Positions 10,870 to 22,215 of a stretch of DNA of 64,000 nucleotides are shown one piece after another. The notes under the pieces are model-generated. The model did not search any database. It worked only from the letters and a program-made list of their open reading frames with translations, and was not told where the DNA came from. Source of the DNA: Channallabes apus. Its lineage: Eukaryota > Chordata > Actinopteri > Siluriformes > Clariidae. A program made the translations under genes and the position numbers. The stretch spans positions 8,839,579 through 8,903,578 of the forward strand of contig CM060115.1 in the NCBI GenBank assembly GCA_030522415.1, in the 5' to 3' direction. How positions within the stretch are numbered: the first letter of the stretch is position 1; each line of letters opens with the position of its first letter.

Positions 10870-11665
10870 CAGTGGCTTGCAAAAGTATTCAGCCCCCTTG
10901 AGACGGCACATCTAGAGACTGAAATCCTCGCCCATTCTTCTTTGCAAAACAGCTCCAGCTCAGTCAGATTAGATGGACAGCGTTTGTGAACAGCAGTTTT
11001 CAGATCTTGCCACAGATTCTCGATTGGATTTAGATCTGGACTTTGACTGGGCCATTCTAACACATGGATATGTTTTGTTTTAAACCATTCCATTGTTGCC
11101 CTGGCTTTATGTTTAGGGTCGTTGTCCTGCTGGAAGGTGAACCTCCGCCCCAGTCTCAAGTCTTTTGCAGACTCCAAGGGGTTTTCTTCCAAGATTACCC
11201 TGTATTTGGCTCCATCCATCTTCCCATCAACTCTGACCAGCTTCCCTGTCCCTGCTGAAGAGAAGCACCCCCAGAGCATGATGCTGCCACCACCATATTT
11301 GACAGTGGGGATGGTGTGTTCAGAGTGATGTGCAGTGGTAGTTTTCTGCCACACACACAGCGTTTTGCATTTTGGCCTAAAAGTTCCATTTTGGTCTCAT
11401 CTGACCAGAGCACCTTCTTCCACATGTTTGCTGTGCAAACGGGACTTCTTATGGTTTTCTGTTAACAATGACTTTCTTCTTGCCACTCTTCCATAAAGGC
11501 CAACTTTGTGCAGTGCACGACTAATAGTTGTCCTATGGACAGATTCCCCCACCTGAGCTGTAGATCTCTGCAGCTCGTCCAGAGTCACCATGGGCCTCTT
11601 GGCTGCATTTCTGATCACCGCTCTCGTCGTTCGGCCTGTGAGTTTAGGTGGTCGGCCTTGTCTTG
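10870..11665 (-). mobile_element. Tc1-like element, truncated at its 5' side
   Basis: The outer end CAGTGGCTTGCAAAAGTATT at 10870 is a known type of fish Tc1 terminus. The sequence then passes almost at once into transposase coding DNA on the minus strand, so the 3' untranslated part is deleted. At about 11665 the homology stops and a SINE family c copy begins, so the promoter and N-terminus are gone. No TA lies outside 10870. Confidence 0.8.
10903..11665 (-). pseudogene. Tc1 transposase (DD34E type), frameshifted
   Basis: Reading from 11665 down: a GRPPKLTGRT linker, a second helix-turn-helix part with VHRTTISRALHKVG, then VLWSDETKM with the first catalytic Asp. After a frameshift near 11345 come TVKYGGGSIMLWGCFSS, QQDNDPKH (second Asp) and [11 protein letters not shown] (Glu). 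The N-terminal helix-turn-helix is missing. Key residues survive, but the frame is broken and the start is lost. Confidence 0.85.
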
Positions 11666-11668
11666 GTA

Positions 11669-11790
11669 GGTTTACAGGACACAACCCTCCCATTTTAGCC
11701 AGGCTTGGAACCAACACTACAGTACATCCAGTGGCTGGGAAATTAACCTGGGCCTCGTGCATGGCAAGTACCTTCCACTGAGCCACCAGT
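11669..11790 (-). repeat. SINE family c, partial copy abutting the Tc1
   Basis: It shares GACGCAACCCTC-like, CCAGGCTTGG and ACATCCAGTGGCTGGGAA wording with the copy at 5690-5908, with a tRNA-like head (GGTGGCTCAGTGGAAGG on the minus strand). It sits exactly where the Tc1 5' end is lost. Confidence 0.55.
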
Positions 11791-12729
11791 CCCATAAGCT
11801 CCAAATAGTGATATCTTGATCATATTTATCTTTGTACACTTGATACTTTATCTGCATACCTAGCTGATGTTAGGCAGTTACCACTACTGTACATTGGACA
11901 CCCTTTAGTGGGCTCTATGACAAACACAGAAAGCTTTTCGAGGAATATTACAATTTGCACCATATTCAGTATGCTCGAAATTCCTTTGGTTCTGCTGGGT
12001 AGCACCTCTATTTAAATGCCCTTTTCAGCCTAATCTCATCACCACCTCTACAGCCTTAGGCCCCATCTTGCTCCTTAGAGGCAACATCATACATTTTCAT
12101 AAGCTGCAGTACATACAGTATGCAGTCAGATGTCTGTTTGCTAAACATTAGGACTTTTTCCCAAATTTGAACACAAATCGGGTACAAAAAAACTGCACAA
12201 AATGTCTGCTGAGTATCATCCATATCCAAGTGTAACATTAAGTTGGCCTTAAAATAGGATTTAAAACATACAAATATAAAACTAAAACCAAGAATACTGC
12301 TTGAGCTCCAGGGGAGCAATTATAGCTGCTGCCGATGTCTGCAGCCTAGTGTACATGCAATTACCATGGACGACAATTTTCACACCTTTTTCTACTCTCA
12401 GAAAAGAACAGAAAAACCCATTAACTTACTTATAATGCGAGTCAATAGGTAAAAATACCATGAATTCTAAACTACGGCTTTTTAAATTGTGCAGAGTCCT
12501 TCGGCATAACGTCTGACACAACACCCTGGCGCAAACGAGTTCTGTTTTCTTTTCATAGTACATGAAAAATATGTCAAAAGACGTAATTGCACATGCACAC
12601 CCTTGTGCAATACCTTGAGGCTGGGCTGAAAAATATTAAGTTATATAATATTTCATTCTTCCACAAAACACAGAACAATTACATCCCAACTATCTTAAAG
12701 TTTTCACACATACATAAATATAAATCTAA
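11791..12729. other. No gene or element recognised
   Basis: AT-rich sequence. Short frames on both strands have no recognisable domain. Confidence 0.45.
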
Positions 12730-13223
12730 CCAGATTTTCGCCTTAACAACTGAAATTTTGCCAGAAATTTGTCTCTGCATGAAAAGAATTTGCGCCATAA
12801 GAGCGACCGAAGCGAGCAGAATGTCTGGAAGACGTTTACGTCATTGGAAAGCCAAGTGAAACAACTGCGGTTTTTTTTTGTTTTTTTTGCATTTCGTGCA
12901 AGATTTAGTGAAGACATAGCACAAGAATGTTAGCAAGGACGGTAGCAAGAAGAAAAGAAAGCCACTTTCAGTTTGTTTTTAATGCAGCCGTGCCAAGAGG
13001 AATCATAAATTCAGGTGCAGTTTAATGTCTGTTTATTTCATATTTTACCTCATTTACATATCTTTGTTAAACATTTTAATTGTTTTTATATAAAGAAATA
13101 TAATTATAGTGTTGGAAATTGGTAATATTTTTTGGGTGCCTGGAACGGATTGTCTGAATTTACATTATTTCCTGTAGGAAAATCCTCCACGACATATTAA
13201 ATTTACATGCCGAAGTACCACTG
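12730..13223 (+). mobile_element. Tigger/pogo-like miniature element, copy 2
   Basis: The right end, inverted, is CAGTGGTACTTCGGCATGTA, followed by TA at 13224. The interior matches copy 1 (GCAAGATTTAGTGAAGACAT, TTAATGTCTGTTTATTTCAT), including the same jump from the transposase start region to the 3' part. The outer left end and the start codon are lost. Confidence 0.6.
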
Positions 13224-13479
13224 TATTAATAAAGACTTATTAATATCGTCCCTGCTAACACCAGCAAGCTAGCTAATATGAGCCATAAGTCAAAAGATAA
13301 AATACTTTAATATAAGTTTAATATAATATAAGTTACATTAGTTATATTATAAGTTTAATATAAGTTACAAACTTTTCTAACCTATTCCTCTTATTCTTTC
13401 TCACACATCCGTTCACACGTTTCCTAAAGCACCAGCTAACCATTTGACGCGTATCCGCACTCTATCTGAACGTGACATA

Positions 13480-13699
13480 CAGTGGTGTGAAAAACTATTT
13501 GCCCCCTTCCTGATTTCTTATTCTTTTGCATGTTTGTCACACTTAAATGTTTCTGCTCATCAAAAACCGTTAACTATTAGTCAAAGATAACATAATTGAA
13601 CACAAAATGCAGTTTTTAAATGAAGGTTTACGTTATTAAGGGAGAAAAAAAACTCCAAATCTACATGGCCCTGTGTGAAAAAGTGATTGCCCCCCTTGT
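13480..13699 (+). repeat. Left inverted repeat of the complete Tc1
   Basis: Partner of 14887-15099. The outer and inner direct-repeat motifs lie at about 13481-13505 and 13668-13695 and are the expected transposase binding sites. Confidence 0.85.
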
Positions 13700-13858
13700 T
13701 AAAAAATAACTTAACTGTGGTTTATCACACCTGAGTTCAATTTCTGTAGTCACCCCCAGGCCTGATTACTGCCACACCTGTTTCAATCAAGAAATCACTT
13801 AAATAGGAGCTACCTGACACAGAGAAGTAGACCAAAAGCACCTCAAAAGCTAGACATC

Positions 13859-14881
13859 ATGCCAAGATCCAAAGAAATTCAGGAACAAATGAGAACAAAA
13901 GTAATTGAGATCTATCAGTCTGGTAAAGGTTATAAAGCCATTTCTAAAGCTTTGGGACTCCAGTGAACCACAGTGAGAGCCATTATCCACAAATGGCAAA
14001 AACATGGAACAGTGGTGAACCTTCCCAGGAGTGGCCGGCCGACCAAAATTACCCCAAGAGCGCAGAGACGACTCATCCGAGAGGCCACAAAAGACCCCAG
14101 GACAACATCTAAAGAACTGCAGGCCTCACTTGCCTCAATTAAGGTCAGTGTTCACGACTCCACCATAAGAAAGAGACCGGGCAAAAACGGCCTGCATGGC
14201 AGATTTCCAAGGCGCAAACCACTTTTAAGCAAAAAGAACATTAAGGCTCGTCACAATTTTGCTAAAAAACATCTCAATGATTGCCAAGACTTTTGGGAAA
14301 ATACCTTGTGGACCGACGAGACAAAAGTTTAACTTTTTGGAAGGTGCGTGTCCCGTTACATCTGGCGTAAAAGTAACACAGCATTTCAGAAAAAGAACAT
14401 CATACCAACAGTAAAATATGGTGGTGGTAGTGTGATGGTCTGGGGTTGTTTTGCTGCTTCAGGACCTGGAAGGCTTGCTGTGATAGATGGAACCATGAAT
14501 TCTACTGTCTACCAAAAAATCCTGAAGGAGAATGTCCGGCCATCTGTTCGTCAACTCAAGCTGAAGCGATCTTGGGTGCTGCAGCAGGACAATGACCCAA
14601 AACACACCAGCAAATCCACCTCTGAATGGCTGAAGAAAAACAAAATGAAGACTTTGGAGTGGCCTAGTCAAAGTCCTGACCTGAATCCTATTGAGATGTT
14701 GTGGCATGACCTTAAAAAGGCGGTTCATGCTAGGAAACCCTAAAATAAAGATGAATTACAACAATTCTGCAAAGATGAGTGGGCCAAAATTCCTCCAGAG
14801 CGCTGTAAAAGACCCGTTGCAAGTTATCGCAAACGCTTGATTGCAGTTATTGCTGCTAAGGGTGGCCCAACCAGTTATTAG
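13859..14881 (+). pseudogene. Tc1 transposase, full length with three in-frame stops
   Basis: The frame runs from ATG (MPRSKEIQEQ) to TAG, 340 codons and the usual Tc1 length, with no frameshift. Only codons 36 (TGA), 158 (TAA) and 295 (TAA) are stops. Domains in order: N-terminal helix-turn-helix (about 1-55), a GRPTK linker (about 60-65), second helix-turn-helix (to about 115), then the DDE core with Asp153 (WTDETK), Asp244 (QQDNDPKH) and Glu279 (DLNPIE). The D-E spacing is 34, so DD34E. The stop at 36 replaces the Trp expected in Q-W-TTV. All catalytic residues remain. Confidence 0.9.
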
Positions 14882-14886
14882 GTTCA

Positions 14887-15099
14887 GGGGGCAATTACTT
14901 TTTCACACAGGGCCACGTAGGGTTGGAATTTTTTTCTCCCTAAATAATAAAACCCCTCATTTAAAAACTGCATTTTGTGTTTACTCGTGTTATCTTTGAC
15001 TAATAGTTAAATGTGTTTGATGATCAGAAACATTTTGTGTGACAAACATGCAAAAGAATAAGAAATCAGGAGGGGGGCAAATAGTTTTTCACACCACTG
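14887..15099 (-). repeat. Right inverted repeat of the complete Tc1
   Basis: Inverted copy of the left arm, with GGGGCAATTACTTTTTCACA inside and GGCAAATAGTTTTTCACACC at the outer end. Confidence 0.85.
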
Positions 15100-15101
15100 T
15101 A

Positions 15102-16309
15102 TGCATGAAACGCCAACTAAACCCCGTTCCCTTAATAGAGAGCTTTTAATTTTCACTCTCCCCAAAGGACGGAGCAAGACAGTGTAAATAGGCATGTGGA
15201 AAAAATTAGGTGCTGACAGATCTTCGATCTTTTTCGATCTTGTAGCCTTCAGAACAAATCCGTACACACGGAGTTGTTGTGCCAAGCTATGGCAGCTAGC
15301 ATGAAGCCAAGTTACATAATGACATCTTATCACAGCTCTCTGAGCTTTGCATCAGTCTTAGTTAACAGCAGAGCTTACATGCTTGCACCCATGCTGGTAT
15401 AGCAAAATGCCCTTAAGGGCAGCACAGAAACAGTGATTGTGCCTTTCAATTATTCTTGCAACGGGGCACTTATTTAAATGTGAAAGGCGCATTTGCTATT
15501 CATCAGTAGAGGAGCTTCGATGCAAAGAAAGTAGTGGCCACACACACATACATAAACACAAAAAGGCTATAGCTCCACTGACTGCCTTAATCCCGTTCTA
15601 ACTCTTTTTCCAAGCGATAAAACCACACCAAATCACAAAGCCACCATGATTATGAGCAGACTACTTACTGTCGCTTGTCCCCGCTAATCCTGATTACACT
15701 CAAGAACCTCCAAGGACAACAATTGAAAAAGAACAGTGTTTATTGTTGCCAGTTCTTTTTAATATAATAAGGTTTGCCTGCAGACAAACCACAAGGCATA
15801 TTGTTTTTGATTGCAAATCAAGCCTTCATTCATATTGATGTATTATGTAAGAATTAAACCCTTCAGGATGTGCTTTTATAGCGAAATTATTTGTGACGTG
15901 ACTGTGGTGGAAAATGTTCTGTTATGAAGTGCTGACATCCAAGACTTCTTCTGTAAATTTGAAATAAACATGCCCTAACGTTAGTCTTCATGCTTGTCAA
16001 CTAATATTAGCAACATCTGACAGGATTACCGAAAGACTTTTAAGGCATAATTTTAGTTGTTATAAACGGCTAATGCTTAATAATCTGTACAGCCTAAAAC
16101 TTGCAGGCTAGCTAATATGAGCTAGCAATACTATTTATATGAATGCATGTTAGCAATCTTCATTACTAGTAACCTATTTTTATTTCTTACCATAATTTTT
16201 GGAAAGTGTTAATTTTCCTACAAGAAATTTTACTATGGTATATACTATATTGTACTAGGGTAAATTATAGTGCAGTACCATAGTATGTTTTATATATATA
16301 TATAATTTA
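15102..16309. other. No gene or element recognised
   Basis: AT-rich DNA. A minus-strand frame near 15007-15333 runs out of the Tc1 arm and has no domain. Confidence 0.45.
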
Positions 16310-16321
16310 TATATATTATAC

Positions 16322-16700
16322 AGGGCGGCGCGGTGGTGTAGTGCTTAGCACTGTCGCCTTGCACCTCCAGGGTCCGGGTTCGATTCCCGGCCAGGCTCGA
16401 TTCCCGTCTCTTTGTGCATGGAGTTTGCATGTTCTCCCCGTGCTTGGTGGGTTTCCTCTGGGTACTCCGGTTTCCTCCCACAGTCCAAAGACATGCAGAT
16501 TAGGCTAATTGGCGTTCCCAAATTGACCATAGTGTGTGAATGAGTGTGTGTGTGTGTGTGTGTGTGGTGTGTGTGCTCTGCGATGGATTGGCACGCTGTC
16601 CAGGGTGTACCCTGCCTCGTGCCCTGAGTCTCCTGGGATAGGCTCCAGGTCCCTGCAACCCTAATACAGGATAAAGCGGTATAGAAGATGAATGAATGAA
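16322..16700 (+). repeat. SINE family b, full length, recent
   Basis: Complete head, body and tail, very close to the copy at 2415, with a TG microsatellite inside. It is flanked by the 12-bp duplication TATATATTATAC (16310-16321 and 16701-16712). Confidence 0.92.
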
Positions 16701-16712
16701 TATATATTATAC

Positions 16713-17440
16713 CTAGGCAAGCACTACAGGAATTTATAAAGTACTATGGCTTTTCAGTGGCTTCCTGTTTAGTACTATAGTGTGTACTACAATACTTTGG
16801 TGAATACCATGATACTTACTGGCTACCACAGTAGCATCCACAGGTTAGCAAGCATCAAATATGGTATGTTTGTACATACTGTACCGTATTAGATATGTTA
16901 TTATATACTGTACTACTAGTATTCTATAGTCCCAGTAGAATGGCAAGTACCGTATTAGATAGATCTGCTGAACTTCGTTAGCCACTGTGATACTGAATAT
17001 GTACAATGGTATTCACCAGAGTATTGTGTATTAACCTTTAGATGGTACTAGACACACTGTCACACTATCGGTAACAGTAAAATGGTACTGCAGCGGTTAC
17101 TATATAAATATACTGCATAAACATACAGGATATAATATATTTTGACAGTATCCTGGTACGTGTGCCATAATATCATACAACGATACATGGTAGAACTATG
17201 TACTCTACTATAGTACATCTACCAAAATATGTACCATAATCATGTATCGAAATGTGGTACATGTACTATATCAGGGTACGCATATTTTTGACAAATACCG
17301 GGGTACTGTAAAAAATATGATGCTACTGTACAGTATCATACGCCTTGGTACATGTACCATTAAAAAAAATCTTATTGGTTTCTACAGTATATTTATACTG
17401 TACATAAGCTGTTATTGCTACCAACTAGCAATGTAGCTAA
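16713..17440. repeat. Palindrome-rich GTAC/ATGGTA repeat
   Basis: Dense in short self-complementary words (GGTAC, TATGGTA, AGTACT). The part at 17120-17410 matches 26575-26865 over many blocks, including ATATTTTGACAGTATCCTGG and CCTTGGTACATGTA. Similar wording recurs at 52370-52870. No coding frame; possibly an old non-autonomous element or satellite. Confidence 0.6.
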
Positions 17441-17534
17441 TATCAGCTAGCCTGACAGGATTTTTGAGAGGGAAAAAAAAGTTCTGTTCCTGAACTTCAC
17501 AGCTAACAATAGCAACCTAGCAAAAAAATCCGAA

Positions 17535-17706
17535 TCAGGTTAGCTGAAGTTAGCTTGGGTAGCAATAAAAATGCTTAACATTTATTATTATTGCTGAAAA
17601 ATGAACTAGCATAAAGTAACAGGATTTTCTAGGAGTTAATTTTTCAGCAATATTAATAAATGTTAAGCATTTTTATTGCTACCCAAGCTAACTTCAGCTA
17701 ACCTGA
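17535..17706. repeat. Long hairpin: about 68-bp inverted arms
   Basis: The left arm (17535-17602, starting AGGTTAGCTGAAGTTAGCTT) is repeated in reverse complement at 17638-17706, with about 35 bases between. Pairing is nearly perfect by eye. It could be a small foldback element or a fold in RNA. Confidence 0.85.
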
Positions 17707-18238
17707 TAGAATTTCTGAGAGGATTTTAAGTATTCTTAATCACAGTTTTTAGCATTGGTAGCATTGGTTAATTTTAGTTTTTAGCGTTGGTAGCATCTAG
17801 CAGGCTAAATCTGTCAGGGTTTTCTGGGATTTTGCTCGGCTATTTGTAAGATGCCTGTGTGTTTGATGGAGAAACGGGGAACGAGAGAGACACAGACGAT
17901 TGTGCCGAGTGACATCAGAAGGACAAGACAATCTGCACTTGTCAGGAACGTGCTCTCTCGGCGTGCACACACACACACACTACAGTTTGTGGAGCCTTGT
18001 GGTTCTTTTGCTTGACAAGAGGCTCGAGCCACATAATGGCACTGTCAACTGAAGCCTGGAGAATGTCCATCAGCAAAGAGCTTCTGTCACAGGTAAAAGT
18101 ACTCACACACACACACACACACCTGACTGGCTTAGTCCTATTCCATGCTCTCTGAACTAAAAAACCCACACCAAACCATGAGCCCACAGTTTTTATCACT
18201 GTTACTTAAGTAAGAGTATCCTGTCACTGCCAGCTAAC
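17707..18238. other. No gene; two short CA runs
   Basis: CA runs near 17968-17982 and 18104-18122. No coding region is supported. Confidence 0.5.
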
Positions 18239-18253
18239 CCCACATGGAAAGAA

Positions 18254-18500
18254 CCTATATGAGGATATATGCGCATATATAAAACCTATATGCAGTATAT
18301 ATGCGCATATAACCGCACCTATATGAGGATATATGCGCATATATGAAACCTATATGCAGTATATATGCGCATATAACCGCACCTATATGAGGATATATGC
18401 GCATATATGAAACCTATATGCAGTATATATGCGCATATAACCGCACCTATATGAGGATATATGCGCATATATGAAACCTATATGCAGTATATATGCATAT
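18254..18500. repeat. 64-bp tandem repeat, about four units
   Basis: Units start at 18254, 18318, 18382 and 18446, each with CCTATATGAGGATATATGCG and CCTATATGCAGTATATATGC. Related but irregular wording runs on to about 18640, with a remnant near 18825-18860. The units are rich in self-complementary ATATGCGCATAT. Frames through this region are artefacts. Confidence 0.92.
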
Positions 18501-19215
18501 ATTTGATAATATATATGCTGCATATATGCATATATATGCCACATATAGGCAACAATGAGGTGCATATATATGCATATACAGGCCATATAGGTCTCCTGTA
18601 TTGCTTCTTTATATCCACATATAAGCCCTATATGTACATACAAGATATGTCTCCTATGGCAGGATCTGGTCATTTTAGCTCATATCTCACTTTGGCAACT
18701 GCCATACATGATGCCTAGCTTATATTTTCTATTATCAAGGCAATAACTAAGAACTAACTTTAAAAAAATGCATAAAAACTTATGTGCGAACACATTAAAT
18801 TGATGTCCTAATTGGCCACATACAGTATATGAGGATATATACACATATATGAAACCTCAGTCTCTGTGAAAATCTTTTTGAAACACGTCACTAAAATTAA
18901 CTGAAATGTGAAATATATCTATCTTAAAGTGTCTACTTTTAAATGATGCAAGTCACATTGAAAACAAATATTCTCAGTTTATGTAATCCGTATGAAACCA
19001 AGGAGAGGCACAGAATTTCTGTCGCACTTATATGCTAATAACTCGAGGCAGGACACGTCCACACGCCAATCACACGGAAATCAGTCCGGGTAATTTACAT
19101 ACTAGGCCACGCCCCCGGACACCGGCCTGATCAACACACACACACACACACACACACACAGAGAGACAGGTTGGAAAACACTCAGATTCAGTGAGTTTTC
19201 TGCACGTTTTGGAAG

Positions 19216-20594
19216 ATGGCACGCGCTTACACATCCGAGGAAACTCCTGGAAAGTGGGAGGAGTTTACATTTACCTCAGAAGAAGACTGTGTGACTCCGA
19301 CGCCGAACAGGAGCATTTTGAACAGAGAATAGACCCATGCTACACTGGGTAAGTTATTAAGTCTTATATAATTCTTATTCTGATAATATTAAACTAATAT
19401 TAGTAAATATTTTCCTCACTACAGCTAGCTCTTGTCAGCTTGTGTGACATGTTGGCTTTCAATGCCATTTATATAGTTTAGGTAAATCATGCTAACATGC
19501 TGCCTCATGTAGCACAAACATGATATTTCCCGGTGGCTAAGCTAATGCCTTATGGAGTTTATAGATGTTTATAAATGTTCTAATGTATTTCACCTTGTTT
19601 TGGATAGCTTTAGATTATGGTTGCTAATATATATTTGGCTCTGTTTTGGTTAGCTTATAACACTGCTATCAGTAATGTTATTTAGCACAAACAAGCTAGT
19701 TCCAGGTGGCTAAAATACTGCCTTATGTAGCTAAGTGATGCTTATGAATATTTCTTTGGTGTAAATGTATATAATCCCTTTTGTTTAGCGTGTATTTACA
19801 AATGCCTGATAAGATGTAATTGTTTAGAATGTGTTCAATATGTGTGTAATGTTCAATGGATGGTGTTTGCTAATGTCTCAGTTGTAAATGTTTGAGATCC
19901 ACTACATGGTCTGTTGTCCATCAACAGATATTTGTCCAGCCTATTGCCCATCAAAAATACAGAGGGGCACAAAAATGTATACACACTTTCACAATTGTTA
20001 TCTATGGCCTTTTTTAAAACTCAAATTGAATTATGGCAGCAGTGTGTAGTATTATCTATCACCATCATTGATGCTGTCATGTGACCTACAGAAGACAGGT
20101 GTATATTTTTCATGTTGAAGTGTGGATACATTTTTTGGTCATCTCTGTTTATATTATGCATCCATATTAATTGCACATCCATTTACTCTGAACAGTATAG
20201 GCTAACATTTTTTTTATTTATTTGTTTTTAGGAATGTGTCTGCATCACCCTTGCCTTCACCAGCCCCTCACATCAGGACACGCAAGCTCCGTTCAGATGG
20301 ACCTCTTGTATTTGTGAAGTGGATGGACACACGAGAAGTATCTACATGTTGTACCATCCATTCTGCTTATACAGTAGACGCGGTGAAGATGAGGGTGAAA
20401 TTACAAGGTACATGGACTACAAAGACATTTCCTGTGACTGCGTACAACCAGCACATGGGGAGTTGATCCCTCTGATCAGCTATTACAATACTATACTACA
20501 CAGCACAAAACAATGAAGTCGTACAGAAATATTTCTCTACACTGCTTGGACATTGCTCCAACCAATGCTTACCCTGCATATATGTTTTGTACAG
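19216..20594 (+). pseudogene. piggyBac transposase, spliced and internally deleted
   Basis: Exon 1 (19216-19348) starts MARAYTSEE, shifts frame, then reads DSDAEQEHFEQRIDPCYTG, the acidic start typical of piggyBac. It ends at a donor (GTAAGT at 19349). Exon 2 starts after TTTGTTTTTAG at 20232 in matching phase and reads RSDGPLVFVKWMDTREV, CTTIHSAY-like wording and AYNQHMG. After a small frameshift it continues GVDPSDQLLQYYTTQHKTMK, covering the GVD..D motif of the DDE_Tnp_1_7 domain. The middle of the protein, with the first catalytic Asp residues, is absent. This is a non-functional derivative. Confidence 0.8.
19960..20147. mobile_element. Small TIR element inside the transposase intron
   Basis: The left end CAGAGGGGCACAAAAATGTA, preceded by TA, pairs with the inverted right end CAGAGATGACCAAAAAATGT. 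About 188 bp, no coding capacity. The ends resemble a Tc1/mariner miniature element, though no TA is seen on the right. Confidence 0.5.
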
Positions 20595-20824
20595 TTTTTT
20601 TTTTATCTTGCACTGTTTTACTCTGAATGTCCGTCTTTTTTCAGTTTTTATTTTGTACTGTTCCTGTTGCAGTTTTACCCTGCATGTATCTTTATCATTA
20701 ATCTGCATTTATACATAAAATCCTATTAACTATTGGGAAGCTAAACATAAGAATCAGTATGAAACATGAAAAGTTTCTAAAAGTTGCCAATAAATTAATA
20801 TTGTGATGTGAAATTATTTTTCAG

Positions 20825-21500
20825 ATTGAAGTTATAAAGGGCTCTGGGGTGTTTTGCCAGGCAGAAGCGTGGAGAGCAGCCCGCCTTGCCACCTCTGCTA
20901 CTGCCATGGTACGGAATCTGCTGCTGGGCACCTTCGAATTGGAGACTGGACCAAATTAAAAAGGTAGCCATTATTGGTGAGTAAATGCGTAATGCGTTGA
21001 GAAGGGAAAAAAACATTATAAGTTCACCACTTTAACCATAGCCTACTTGTATCAATGTTTATTAGCCATCAATGGAGACTGCATAAGGTAGGGCACCCAT
21101 TATTGTTACTGTATCTGCTTGGTACCTATAATACTAATTCATCGCTTGCTCACTTCTTAATCCTAGCTTTCCTCTTCTAAAGCCACATTTCTGGGGTATT
21201 GCGCTGTAGGGTGTGTAGTCCTCTATTTTGTAGAACATATAGTGTTGCAAATAACCTCGTGGCACTAATTGTTGTCGTCTGAAGTTTTAATAAATAATCA
21301 TTTATTATTATTATACTGTCTTATTATTTTTGTCTTCTCTAGATGCTACATTGAAGAAGTGGCCGGCAGATAGGCACATCTATCAATTCAAAGCTCACGG
21401 AGCTGGGAAGATCCACAAAATATATTTTTTTCTTCCTGTTCAGTTTTTTGTCATGTTTTTGTTCTTTTACTAGTTGATTGTTCTTAAGAAAATAAAAAAT
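20825..21500 (+). pseudogene. BEN-domain-like exon and possible 3' exon inside the piggyBac-type element
   Basis: After a splice acceptor (TTTTTCAG, ending 20824) an open segment reads IEVIKGSGVFCQAEAWRAAR and ATSATAMVRNLLLGTFELET. The GSGV...W..A...(T/S)..MVR.LL...F order resembles BEN domains, DNA-binding modules of chromatin factors. A frameshift or stop follows (GPN then stop, with NLKG-like wording in another frame), and a donor GTGAGT lies near 20977. A second candidate exon starts after TCTCTAG at 21349, before an AATAAA near 21490. The BEN call is by pattern only. It may be a second gene of the element or a captured host exon. Confidence 0.4.
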
Positions 21501-21629
21501 TTTAATTTCTAAATTTTGGGCTTTTATTTATGTTGTCTAGCAGCTATGGATTTTTTTTACTAATCTAGGTAAACATATACATGCATATATGCACACATAT
21601 ACATGCATATATGTACCTATATATGTACA

Positions 21630-22215
21630 TATAATATAGGAAAACGGCCAATTTTATATGTCACATATACTGTATTACTATATAGGTTCATATATGCACG
21701 CATATATGCACATATAATATAGGAAAACGGCCAATTTTATATGTCACATATACTGTATTACTATATAGGTACATGTATGTACGCATATATGCACGCATAT
21801 ATGTACATATAATATAGGAAAACGGCCAATTTTATATATGTCTATATAGGTACATATATGCATGCATACTGTATATGCACGCATATATGTACATATATGT
21901 ACATATAATATAGGAAAACGGCCAATTTTATATGTCACATATACTGTATTACTATATAGGTTCATATATGCACGCATATATGCACATATAATATAGGAAA
22001 ACGGCCAATTTTATATATGTCACATATACTGTATTACTATATAGGTACATATATGGACGCATATATGCACGCATATATGTACATATAATATAGGAAAACG
22101 GCCAATTTTATATATGTCTATATAGGTACATATATGCACGCATACTGTATATGCACGCATATATGTACATATATGTACATATAATATAGGAAAACGGCCA
22201 ATTTTATATATGTCA
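21630..22215. repeat. Second subterminal array, seven units of 80-97 bp
   Basis: The block AATATAGGAAAACGGCCAAT recurs seven times between about 21636 and 22205, separated by ATATATGCACGCATATATG-type DNA. Units alternate in a higher-order pattern: the stretch from the second to the fourth repeats in the following ones. Confidence 0.9.

Larger units (their letters stand above)
13480..15099 (+). mobile_element. Complete Tc1 element, 1.62 kb, IR/DR type
   Basis: TA lies at both edges (13478-13479, 15100-15101). Ends of about 210 bp are inverted copies. Each arm holds two related motifs, an outer GGTGTGAAAAACTATTTGCC and an inner CCCTGTGTGAAAAAGTGATT, which is the paired-repeat layout of the Sleeping Beauty group. 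The whole 340-codon transposase lies between. This is the best preserved Tc1 of the window. Confidence 0.92.

Noticed and set aside
18383..18718. Open frames on both strands with repeated tyrosine-isoleucine wording
   Set aside because: They come entirely from the 64-bp tandem repeat, whose period keeps frames open by chance.
21630..22215. Regular repeats with spacers resembling a CRISPR array
   Set aside because: The spacers are themselves repeated AT-rich units, there are no cas genes, and the surroundings are eukaryotic transposon DNA.
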